From an uncultured Bacilli bacterium (GTDB lineage: Bacteria; Bacillota_I; Bacilli_A; RFN20; CAG-449): DNA of 64,000 nt. This document shows positions 44,807-52,950 of this stretch, one piece after another; within the stretch, counting starts at the first letter, position 1, and each line of letters opens with the position of its first letter. A model generated the notes under the pieces. That model was not told where the DNA came from, did not search any database, and saw only the letters and a program-made list of their open reading frames with translations. The stretch is from contig CALVJL010000002.1 in assembly GCA_944332075.1 (NCBI GenBank), positions 1 through 64,000 on the forward strand, in the 5' to 3' direction. A program made the position numbers and the translations under genes.

Positions 44807-45650
44807 TCATGATATAGAGAATTCCGATTGTTCCAGGCCCGCAGTGAGATGAGATAACCGCGCCAGCGTGGGTTACCATAATATTTTCTGCAGGTAAATA
44901 TTTTAATAATTCATTATAGAGATATTTTTCAGAACTATCAGCAAATGTCGATGTTAGCATTACAAGAGAAGTATCCATATTTGGTAAGTCCTTTTTGAAT
45001 ATTTCAAGTAATGCGTTGCAGGCTTTGATTGTTTTACCAATCGGTTTTTTATAGACGATCATGCCTCCGTCAACTACACGGATAATCGGTTTGAGATATA
45101 AGGCTGAAGCTAAGAAATAAGCAACGCCTGAGCAGCGACCGCCTTTGTAAAGATAATCCATAGTTTCTATTAAAAATTGCGAACGAACTAATGGACGAAT
45201 TTTTAAGAGTTCTTCGTTAATTTCAGCGAGATTTTTTCCTTCTTTAACTAATTCAACAGCTCTAGTTACTTGTAGACCAATTCCCGTTGAAAGATTTAAG
45301 GAATCAAAGATTAAAATCCTTCCTTTTTCAAAATTTTCACTAGCTAAACAAGCGTTTTGATATGAAGATGACATTTTACTAGAAATACCGGTATAAAAGA
45401 TGTCATATCCTTCATCAATATATTTTTGGAAGCAAGTAATAAATTCGCCAACTGAAATAGCTGATGTTTTAGGTAATATTTTATTTTTTTCAACATATGA
45501 ATAAAGATCTTTGACGGTAATATCTATTCCGTCATGATAAACTTTGTCGCCAAAGGTAACACCTAAAGGAATTACGCTAATGTTATTTTCTTCAAGATAT
45601 TCTTTTGTTAAGTCACTTGTCGAGTCTACGATTATCTTAATTTTATTCAT
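44799..45650 (-). CDS. DegV-family fatty-acid-binding protein, 283 aa
   Basis: Start IIVDSTSDLT, the SAISVGEFITCF and FDSLNLSTGIG motifs, and the C-terminal HAGAVISSHCGPGTIGI are those of DegV/FakB proteins. These bind a fatty acid for phosphorylation by FakA in the fatty-acid kinase pathway. Length is normal. AAGGAG lies just upstream of the ATG. Whether this copy is a true FakB cannot be told without FakA in view. Confidence 0.9.
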   Translation of the reverse strand: MNKIKIIVDSTSDLTKEYLEENNISVIPLGVTFGDKVYHDGIDITVKDLYSYVEKNKILPKTSAISVGEFITCFQKYIDEGYDIFYTGISSKMSSSYQNACLASENFEKGRILIFDSLNLSTGIGLQVTRAVELVKEGKNLAEINEELLKIRPLVRSQFLIETMDYLYKGGRCSGVAYFLASALYLKPIIRVVDGGMIVYKKPIGKTIKACNALLEIFKKDLPNMDTSLVMLTSTFADSSEKYLYNELLKYLPAENIMVTHAGAVISSHCGPGTIGILYIMKK

Positions 45651-45710
45651 ATAGTCTCCTTATTATCTTTGATTTATAATATTATTTTATCATAAAAGAA
45701 GATATTGTCA

Positions 45711-46886
45711 TTAAATTAGTTTTATCTGGTCGGCTATTTTTTTGTTGATTAAACCAAACCTTGAGAGAACTGGCATTAATAGTTTAAATACTGCGAATAA
45801 TAATAGTGATTGCGGAATAAGGTAAATTAAATTTTTTGGAAGTGAAAATAATAACATATAATAAAGCGTTTGAGTCATATTATAACCGGCGACTATTCCC
45901 CAAGATATCCCTCCGATTATAACGTTAGAAAATATTCCGATAACTAGCCGCATTAATAATATTCTTGGAAAACTAATTTTGCTTTTATAGAGAAATAGTC
46001 CGTAAATAAAACCGGTAAACATCGCTTGGATTACATACCCGATAAAGAATCCAGTTCCTGATGTATCAAATAAGAAAAAACCGATTGTGTCTGAGAAAAA
46101 ACCGATTACTAATCCAGCAATAGGGCCGAATAATGCGGTGATTAATGAAAAGAAAATAAATCCAAACGAGAGACCTAAATTAGCAAAACCTGATGGTAAG
46201 ACGAGCAATTTTGAAACGAGCATTAAGGCAAATAGCATCGCGGTTATCGTTATTTTCCTAACATCTTTAACAAAATCTAAACTTCCTTTCCAGTATCCTT
46301 TGTAAAATGGCGATGGGAAAGTATCAGATAAATCATAAAAATTATCCTCTTTTTTCATCGGTAAAATTATAATTACTGCCGCACTTACTACTAGCCCGCA
46401 TATCAATGCGTATAATCCACCTAAATAAGGGGAATACATATTAGTTATTTCAATAATATTTTTCTCATCTAAGTAATGGATATTTTCCTCCCCGACATAT
46501 GTATTTAAATAGTCTTCAATAAACTTTTTGCCTCGCGTTGAAATATTGTTTTGAGATGATAGATAAAATTCATCATAATAACTATATTCTGTACTGATAT
46601 GATAAATACCATCTATTTCTGAAATAGAAAAATCATTATTGCTAAATAGTTTTTCAACGTTGATATTTTGATATTTTTCAGCAGAATTGCGAATTGTTGA
46701 TAATTTTTCTTCTGTCACAAAATTGTCAATATTTATCTGAACATCAGATGTGAAATAGCAATTAATTACGCCATTATAATTATTAGAAATTGAAGTAATA
46801 AAATATCCGATTAAAAAAGAAAGTAATAATGCAAACACAATTATTACCTTCCGCTTATATAATTTCATACATATTTCTTTGATCAT
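45711..46886 (-). CDS. folate ECF transporter S component (FolT-like) fused to an N-terminal extracytoplasmic domain, 391 aa
   Basis: Residues about 205-391 are a six-helix ECF S component. LPSGFANLGLSFG, ALFGPIAGLVIGFFSDTIGFFLF and the YVIQAMFTGFIYGLFLY helix match the folate subfamily. The N-terminal ~200 residues are extra: a transmembrane helix (about 14-33), an outer domain (about 34-155), a second transmembrane helix (about 158-178) and a charged cytosolic linker, a layout like a short Wzz-type protein. A THF riboswitch lies directly upstream, supporting folate as substrate. The energising EcfAAT module is elsewhere. I start at the ATG at 46886; an in-frame TTG at 46901 is less likely. 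Confidence 0.85.
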   Translation of the reverse strand: MIKEICMKLYKRKVIIVFALLLSFLIGYFITSISNNYNGVINCYFTSDVQINIDNFVTEEKLSTIRNSAEKYQNINVEKLFSNNDFSISEIDGIYHISTEYSYYDEFYLSSQNNISTRGKKFIEDYLNTYVGEENIHYLDEKNIIEITNMYSPYLGGLYALICGLVVSAAVIIILPMKKEDNFYDLSDTFPSPFYKGYWKGSLDFVKDVRKITITAMLFALMLVSKLLVLPSGFANLGLSFGFIFFSLITALFGPIAGLVIGFFSDTIGFFLFDTSGTGFFIGYVIQAMFTGFIYGLFLYKSKISFPRILLMRLVIGIFSNVIIGGISWGIVAGYNMTQTLYYMLLFSLPKNLIYLIPQSLLLFAVFKLLMPVLSRFGLINKKIADQIKLI

Positions 46887-46913
46887 TTTCTTGACCCCCA
46901 AGGCCCGCGATCA

Positions 46914-46993
46914 AAGGCGGACTGGCTAATAAACCGCCTTGTCAGTTCGTCCATATCAATCCGTTTTGATACAGCACTTAACGCTTATTAGCC
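46914..46993 (-). ncRNA. tetrahydrofolate (THF) riboswitch with expression platform
   Basis: On the minus strand, P1 is GGCTAATAA (46993-46985) with TTATTAGCC (46932-46924). Between them are the conserved GCGTTAAGTG, a 7-bp P3 (CTGTATC/GATATGG) with a GGAT-containing loop, and ACGAA, then GCGG before P1 closes. These match the THF riboswitch in order and spacing. AAGGCGG (46940-46934), at the aptamer 3' side, can instead pair with CCGCCTT (46920-46914), a hairpin exclusive of P1. The start codon lies about 28 nt further on, so control is probably translational. The regulated gene is a folate transporter. Confidence 0.8.
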
Positions 46994-47063
46994 GCAACAA
47001 CAACATTTTATCTTAAATTTTTAATCCTTTCAACTGCCTTATTAGCTAATAAAATTGAGAAAA

Positions 47064-47091
47064 AGCATAAAATAGGGTAAAAAAGTGTAAA
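47064..47091 (-). promoter_or_regulatory. candidate promoter of the riboswitch-folate transporter transcript
   Basis: On the minus strand, TTTACA (47091-47086) and TATGCT (47069-47064) are separated by 16 bp. The transcript would carry about 65 nt before the aptamer. Confidence 0.4.
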
Positions 47092-47191
47092 TTTTATGAT
47101 ATCGTTTTTTCACTTTAATATAAAATGTTTTATATTAAGTTATCTTATTCACCGAAAATACCCATAAATTTATCAAATGGAAAATATTTTC

Positions 47192-47221
47192 TTGCTAAAT
47201 AAAAACCGTCTTTATTATAAT
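47192..47221 (+). promoter_or_regulatory. opp operon promoter
   Basis: TTGCTA (47192-47197), 18 bp, TATAAT (47216-47221). The predicted start is near 47228, the first base of the leader hairpin. Confidence 0.55.
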
Positions 47222-47227
47222 AAATGC

Positions 47228-47272
47228 AATATTAGCAGGACGGCTAAGCCGTTTTAGTATCTCGCTGATATT
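47228..47272 (+). promoter_or_regulatory. 5'-terminal stem-loop of the oppA leader
   Basis: AATATTAGC (47228-47236) pairs with GCTGATATT (47264-47272) with one G-U pair. Inside it, ACGGC/GCCGT forms a second hairpin. It ends about 8 nt before the AAAGGAG ribosome-binding site. A hairpin at the very 5' end usually protects mRNA from decay. I see no known riboswitch motif. Confidence 0.5.
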
Positions 47273-47297
47273 TTTAATGAAAGGAGCTAATAATAAT

Positions 47298-50132
47298 ATG
47301 AAGAAAAGAACTCTAAAAGGCGCTGCAATGTTAGCCTTAGTCTCTACAAGTGTTGTTGCTCTTGCTGCTTGTGGTGGAAGAGGTAGTTCAAGTGGATCCG
47401 GTTCGGCTGGACACTATACCTATAACACATCTTTAACAATTGCACCTACAACTTGGAACACCCATAACTGGGAAACATCTGAACAAAGCTATATCCAAGG
47501 CTTTACCGAAATGGGCCTTTACGATGTTATTTTAAATTCAACAAAAAATGGTTATGAATTCGTTTCAGAAATGGCAAGCGATTTCCCTCACGATTTAGTT
47601 AAGGAAAATAAACTTTCTGCACAAGAAAGAATCGAAGCTATGGAGATTCTCGGTTCTGAAGGTAACTTAACCAATGGTCAAATTTGGGAAATTGACCTTA
47701 ACCAAAATGCTAAATGGGAAGACGGCACTCCTATTACAGCTGAAGATTACATTAAATCAATGGAACTCCAATTGAGTCCACAATATGTTAACTACCGTGC
47801 TGATAGCTACTACGCTAATAACTTTGTTATCGCTAATGCTGAAAGATATTTCAAACAAGGTCGTTCAACTCTTGAACCAGCTTACACCTACATTGATAAA
47901 GAGAATACTTCTCAAGCTGTTCAATGGACTGATACTAATGCATATAACGATGGTCTTGAAGTTATTAACATCGGCAAATATAACCCTGCAGTAGATTCAC
48001 TTTTCAGTGATTCAGGTTCTACAAGCAGCAGTGATATCACACTTGAAACATTATTAAGCCAATTCGGCGGTGATGATACAATTTCTCAAGCAGTTAGACT
48101 TGCTTGCTTACGTGTTGATGATGCTGTGAAGAATTACTTAATTGATTTACACGTTACTTCAAAGGGTGATACACCAGATTCTGGTTGGGAAGAAGTTGAA
48201 CAACCAAGCGATATCACAACTGAACAACTTAATGCTGATATTGATATTCAAGTATTCGATACAGTTAAAATTAAAGTTAGAACTGAAATCTCGACTATCT
48301 ATGATATTGATGATCCAAAAGACCCTAATTTTGGTAAAGAAGATCCTAACAAATTTGAAGATTACTCAAGAGATGCTCTCGTTGCTGATTTAAATACAAT
48401 TGCACAAGGATTATTTAGCAGAAATACTTGGGCTAATAAACAATGGGCTTACCTCTGCTTCCTCTTCGTTAACTACTATAACGATGATACAGTTGATTTC
48501 TCAGAAGTCGGTATTAAAGCAGTTGAAGGCAATCCATACAAGTTTAGACTTTACTTAGCTATCCCAATGTCTTCACTTGATTTACGTTTCTCATTGACTA
48601 GCAACTGGTTAGTTAAAGCAGATTTATATGAACGTTTAACTGAAACATTACCTGGCGGAACTACCGTTAGAACAAAATATGGTACATTATCCGCAGATAA
48701 CTATATGTCTTATGGTCCATATAGACTTGAAACATATTCAACTACTTCATTCCGTATTGTCAGAAATGAAAATTGGTATGGTTATACCGATGGCAAACAT
48801 GAAGGACAATACCAAATGGATGAACTCTATACACGTATTATTCCAAAGCAAGAAACTGCTCTTAATGAATTCATGGCAGGACGTCTTGATGACGTTGAAC
48901 TCACAAGAGACAACATGAAAGACTATGGCGATTCTGAAAGAAGAACAACCACACTTGAATCTTATACTCAAAAGATTTCCTTTAACTCTGATAGAGCTTC
49001 TCTCTTATCAAGACAAACAACTGGTGTTAACAAGACAATTCTCGCTAACCTCGATTTCCGTAAAGGATTATCGTTAGGTATCAATAGACAATCTGTCGCT
49101 AATGTTACATCTGGTTCTCAACCATTCACCGGATTACTCAATAGCTTATATTTAACAGATGTCGCTTCTGGTGAAAAATATCGTAATACTGAACAAGGTA
49201 AATCTGTTTACACCAACTTATATAAAGATTTAGGTGGAACACCAGATAATAAAACAGCTTTAGCTGAAAGCGCAAATGGTTACAATTCTTCCATGGCTGC
49301 TTACTATGTTGCTAATGCAATTGAAACAGAACTCGCTTCTGATCAAACAGGACACCTTGTCAACGGTGATAAAATTAGACTTGACTTAAGAGTTTACGAT
49401 GCTACTAGTGAAACAACTGTCGATATGAACTTTGAATTAAGCTCAGCCTTCGATAAGACATTAAAAGATGCTGTTGCCTTACTTAAGCAAAGAGATCCTC
49501 AAAAGTATTCTAACTTGAATCTCACAATTGAAATCAATGCTGTTACCGACCAAGACTACTACAACACAGCAAAAACCGGTAACTTCGATATGATCTTCTC
49601 AATTTGGGGCGGCGCTAATATTGCACCATACAACCTCATGCAAGTTTACTGCGATGCTGATTTCACAAATACTTGTGAATATGGTTTCAAAGGTAAACAA
49701 AATGATCCAAATGTTGCTAACTTATGGATTGATTTAAATGGAAACGGAAGTGCTGATTCCGGTGAAACCAAGACAATACATGCTTGGTATACATCTCTTA
49801 CCGATGGTACATACTATGAACCAGATGGTGACCGCGATGAACAAGGCAATTTCATTGATGAATCAGAACAAGCAAGATTTGATACTGTACACAATCAAAA
49901 GTTAACAATCTTAGCTAGCCTTGAATTAGCTATTTTACAGAGATGGGAAGCAGTTCCATTACTCGCAAGAGGAACATCTACATTAACTTCTTGGAAAGTT
50001 GAAAACGCTACTGATACTTACTACGACTTTGTTGGCTTCGGTGGAATTCGTTTCATGACATTTACATATGACGATGCACAATGGGCTAACTTAGTTGCTG
50101 AAGCAGGTGGCAACTTAAGCAATGAGTATTAA
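47298..50132 (+). CDS. oppA: OppA-like peptide-binding lipoprotein, 944 aa
   Basis: The signal peptide has lipobox LAAC (C25), followed by a family 5 solute-binding domain (WEIDLNQNAKWEDGTPITAEDYIKSMEL, SYGPYRLETYSTTSFRIVRNENWY). It is much larger than usual OppA (about 550 aa), with inserts around residues 180-400 and near the C-terminus. It captures peptides outside the membrane for OppBCDF. I start at 47298, preceded by AAAGGAG; an in-frame ATG at 47277 lies before the RBS. A stable hairpin separates it from oppB. Confidence 0.92.
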   Translation: MKKRTLKGAAMLALVSTSVVALAACGGRGSSSGSGSAGHYTYNTSLTIAPTTWNTHNWETSEQSYIQGFTEMGLYDVILNSTKNGYEFVSEMASDFPHDLVKENKLSAQERIEAMEILGSEGNLTNGQIWEIDLNQNAKWEDGTPITAEDYIKSMELQLSPQYVNYRADSYYANNFVIANAERYFKQGRSTLEPAYTYIDKENTSQAVQWTDTNAYNDGLEVINIGKYNPAVDSLFSDSGSTSSSDITLETLLSQFGGDDTISQAVRLACLRVDDAVKNYLIDLHVTSKGDTPDSGWEEVEQPSDITTEQLNADIDIQVFDTVKIKVRTEISTIYDIDDPKDPNFGKEDPNKFEDYSRDALVADLNTIAQGLFSRNTWANKQWAYLCFLFVNYYNDDTVDFSEVGIKAVEGNPYKFRLYLAIPMSSLDLRFSLTSNWLVKADLYERLTETLPGGTTVRTKYGTLSADNYMSYGPYRLETYSTTSFRIVRNENWYGYTDGKHEGQYQMDELYTRIIPKQETALNEFMAGRLDDVELTRDNMKDYGDSERRTTTLESYTQKISFNSDRASLLSRQTTGVNKTILANLDFRKGLSLGINRQSVANVTSGSQPFTGLLNSLYLTDVASGEKYRNTEQGKSVYTNLYKDLGGTPDNKTALAESANGYNSSMAAYYVANAIETELASDQTGHLVNGDKIRLDLRVYDATSETTVDMNFELSSAFDKTLKDAVALLKQRDPQKYSNLNLTIEINAVTDQDYYNTAKTGNFDMIFSIWGGANIAPYNLMQVYCDADFTNTCEYGFKGKQNDPNVANLWIDLNGNGSADSGETKTIHAWYTSLTDGTYYEPDGDRDEQGNFIDESEQARFDTVHNQKLTILASLELAILQRWEAVPLLARGTSTLTSWKVENATDTYYDFVGFGGIRFMTFTYDDAQWANLVAEAGGNLSNEY

Positions 50133-50158
50133 TAATTATTAAAAATTAGAGCACTTAT

Positions 50159-50199
50159 AAGACCAAGACAAGTGGTGTTGAACTAACTGTTTTGGTCTT
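50159..50199 (+). terminator. intercistronic stem-loop between oppA and oppB
   Basis: AAGACCAAGACA (50159-50170) pairs over 12 bp with TGTTTTGGTCTT (50188-50199), including one G-U pair, with a 17-nt loop. Only TT A follows, so it is not a strong intrinsic terminator. More likely it protects the oppA 3' end or partly attenuates, raising OppA over the membrane subunits. Confidence 0.6.
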
Positions 50200-50224
50200 T
50201 AGGTGTCTTATAGAGGGAAGTAAA

Positions 50225-51283
50225 ATGAGGGATACAAAAAGCACATTAATTTACATTTTAAAACGATTGTGTTTGATGATTGTTACTTTTGTAATCATTT
50301 TCACTATCTGCTTCTTTTTAATCAGACTTCTTCCTCTAAAGTTTAGTCCGGGACCTGGTGACTCGGAATATATCTTTTATGAGATTCAAGTAGCTTTAGG
50401 AAGATACACGAAAGGAAGCGATGGAGAATACTATCAAACACCATTACTCCAACAATTCTTTACGTTTGTTAAAAATTTATTTGCTCCGGCCTCTTATCCT
50501 AACGGAGATGGAACTTACACGCAAGTTAGCCGCTTTGGTTATGCTTGGTCAAGTGCAATTGGCTATATGGTCTCGCCTGTTGAAGTTTTATTTAACAGAA
50601 TGCCTCCAACAATTTTTATCAACGTTTACTCTATTATCATCTCAACACCAATAGGCTTACTTTTAGGCATTTATATGGCCTTGAGAAAGAATAAATGGCA
50701 AGATCATGCTCTTAGCATTTTCGTTATGTTACTTATTTCTGTTCCAGGCTTCGTTTATGCTTTCTTCTTACAATATTTACTCGGCTATGCAAATGGTGGT
50801 GTTTTGCCTCCAACATTAGCTGATAGAAATGAATATGGCTGGTTTAGTTCACAGATGTTACTTTCAATGATCTTGCCAGTTATTGCTATGTCACTTGGCT
50901 CAATCGCCGGATTTGCTCGTTATACTAGAGCAGAATTAACTGAGGTTTTAACTTCAGACTTTATGCTTTTAGCTAGAACTAAAGGCTTAACTAGAGCTCA
51001 AGCAACTGTACGTCACGCTTTCAGAAACTCTTTAGTACCTATTTTCCCAATGATTTTAGGACAGATTATCAGCGTCCTTTCTGGATCGGTTGTTATTGAA
51101 CAGATTTTCGCGGTTGGCGGTGTCGGTTCATTATTCTTAGATTCAATTAACAATTCAGACTACGATGTCTTCCAATTCGTCGGTATGTTCTATGTTGTTA
51201 TCGGACTTGTTGGCGGATTAGTAGTTGATATCTCTTACGGACTTGTCGATCCGCGTATTAGAATGGGAGGAGGTAAGCAATAA
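50225..51283 (+). CDS. oppB: OppB-like peptide permease, 352 aa
   Basis: Inner-membrane permease with an N-terminal helix (about 12-32), an enlarged outer loop (about 40-120), and five further helices in the BPD domain. The EAA-type loop is ARTKGLTRAQATVRHAFRNSL. The last segment YGLVDPRIRMGG is typical of OppB. I start at 50225, preceded by AGAGGGAAG. It is coupled to oppC by TAATG. Confidence 0.94.
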   Translation: MRDTKSTLIYILKRLCLMIVTFVIIFTICFFLIRLLPLKFSPGPGDSEYIFYEIQVALGRYTKGSDGEYYQTPLLQQFFTFVKNLFAPASYPNGDGTYTQVSRFGYAWSSAIGYMVSPVEVLFNRMPPTIFINVYSIIISTPIGLLLGIYMALRKNKWQDHALSIFVMLLISVPGFVYAFFLQYLLGYANGGVLPPTLADRNEYGWFSSQMLLSMILPVIAMSLGSIAGFARYTRAELTEVLTSDFMLLARTKGLTRAQATVRHAFRNSLVPIFPMILGQIISVLSGSVVIEQIFAVGGVGSLFLDSINNSDYDVFQFVGMFYVVIGLVGGLVVDISYGLVDPRIRMGGGKQ

Positions 51284-52947
51284 TGAGTGAAATGAACAAA
51301 AACGAAGCATTATTACCAGTTGAAAACGAAAAAGAAATGTTCGAATTCGCTAATGCTGACAAAACGCTTCATGATACTAAGTTTGAAACCAAACCTATAT
51401 CTTATCTCCATGACTGTTTAAGAAGATTTGCTAAAAACAAGGCTTCAGTTGTCGCTGGAATCATTATTTTATTAATCGTTCTCTTCGCTATCTTTGAACC
51501 AATTGTTGATCCAAAGAGCTACGTCACCGGTTCTGATTACGTTAATGGTTACCGCGATTCAGTCTTTGCTAACGCTACGCCATATAATCCATTGTTTAAA
51601 GGTACTGGATTCTGGGATGGAACAGCAGTTATTTCTAATATGAAAGAGAATACTTATAATATTAGAAAATTAACTGATTTAGAAAATCCTAATCGCCCAT
51701 ATATTGTTGAACTTCTTGAAGTCAACGAAGAAGGCGGTATCTTCAACAAACAGAAAAACTATGTTGTTAGAGTTGATACTTATGCTGTCGGTAATTTAAC
51801 CGAAATTATCAGTACTTCAGAATATGAAAAATTACTTAAATATAATGAAGCTCAACCTGATGATCAAAAAGTTTTAAAACCATTAGTTGATGTCAATACA
51901 TATTTAGAAAAAGCTAGAGCAAAACTCGAAGCTGAAGGAGTTGATGCATCAGCTATCTCACAACTTATCGATGGAACATCTGGTATGAAACAATATTACC
52001 AAGATAATCCAAGCATTTATTTTGAAATTTATCCAGTTAAGGGTAGCAATGGACGTTACACAACGACATATGAAGCTGTTCTTGATAATTCTGGAAAACC
52101 AATCAATATTTATATGACCGATGAAAACGGCGACTATATCTATGCTATGAAGCAAAACGCTGATTATGAAGTCCGTGTCGATTATATCGAATATTACAAA
52201 TTTAAAAATGGATTTGATCCAGTATTCTTATTTGGATGCAATTCACAAGGTCAAGATATTTGTCTGCGTCTTGCTCTCGGCTGCCGGTTCTCGCTTTTAC
52301 TCGGTATCGGCATTACGATTATTAACTTTATTATTGGTTTAATTTGGGGAGCAATTTCAGGATACTATGGCGGAACTGCTGACTTAATCATGGAAAGAAT
52401 CACTGATATTCTCTCTAATGTTCCTTCAATTATCATTATGACAATTGTCCAAATTCAGCTTAATAATAACCTAGCGTTGAATCAGGCTTTAGGCGCGGTT
52501 GGATGTATTGTTGTCGCATTCCTTATCGCTTTCGTCTATAACGGATGGGTCGGCGTATCATCGACAACAAGAATGCAATTCTACCGCTTTAAAGGCCAAG
52601 AGTACGTCTTAGCTTCTAGAACTTTAGGTGCTAGAGACTCTCGATTAATTTTCAAACACATTTTGCCAAATGCTGCTGGTACTTTAGTTACTTCCTGCGT
52701 CTTGATGGTTCCAAGTGTCATCTTCTCAGAATCTAACTTATCTTACTTAGGTATTATCGACTTCTCGACATCAAATATCGTTTCTTTAGGTGCGATGTTA
52801 AATGATGGTCAAGGCAAACTTTCAACTTATCCGCACATCTTATTATTCCCAGCAATTGTTATCTCATTATTGATGATTTCGTTTAACTTATTCGGTAATG
52901 GATTAAGAGATGCGTTTAACACCAGTTTAAGAGGAAGCGAGGATTAA
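51283..52947 (+). CDS. oppC: OppC-like peptide permease with large extracytoplasmic insert, 554 aa
   Basis: The N-terminal cytosolic segment and first helix (KNKASVVAGIIILLIVLFAIF, about 48-70) are followed by about 240 residues outside the membrane before the permease domain begins near residue 318 (NSQGQDICLRLALGCRFSLLLG). The EAA loop is ASRTLGARDSRLIFKHILPN. Normal OppC is about 300 aa with a short loop at this place. The insert is hydrophilic and has no obvious family. It may contact the oversized OppA. Confidence 0.92.
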   Translation: MSEMNKNEALLPVENEKEMFEFANADKTLHDTKFETKPISYLHDCLRRFAKNKASVVAGIIILLIVLFAIFEPIVDPKSYVTGSDYVNGYRDSVFANATPYNPLFKGTGFWDGTAVISNMKENTYNIRKLTDLENPNRPYIVELLEVNEEGGIFNKQKNYVVRVDTYAVGNLTEIISTSEYEKLLKYNEAQPDDQKVLKPLVDVNTYLEKARAKLEAEGVDASAISQLIDGTSGMKQYYQDNPSIYFEIYPVKGSNGRYTTTYEAVLDNSGKPINIYMTDENGDYIYAMKQNADYEVRVDYIEYYKFKNGFDPVFLFGCNSQGQDICLRLALGCRFSLLLGIGITIINFIIGLIWGAISGYYGGTADLIMERITDILSNVPSIIIMTIVQIQLNNNLALNQALGAVGCIVVAFLIAFVYNGWVGVSSTTRMQFYRFKGQEYVLASRTLGARDSRLIFKHILPNAAGTLVTSCVLMVPSVIFSESNLSYLGIIDFSTSNIVSLGAMLNDGQGKLSTYPHILLFPAIVISLLMISFNLFGNGLRDAFNTSLRGSED

Positions 52948-52950
52948 TTT

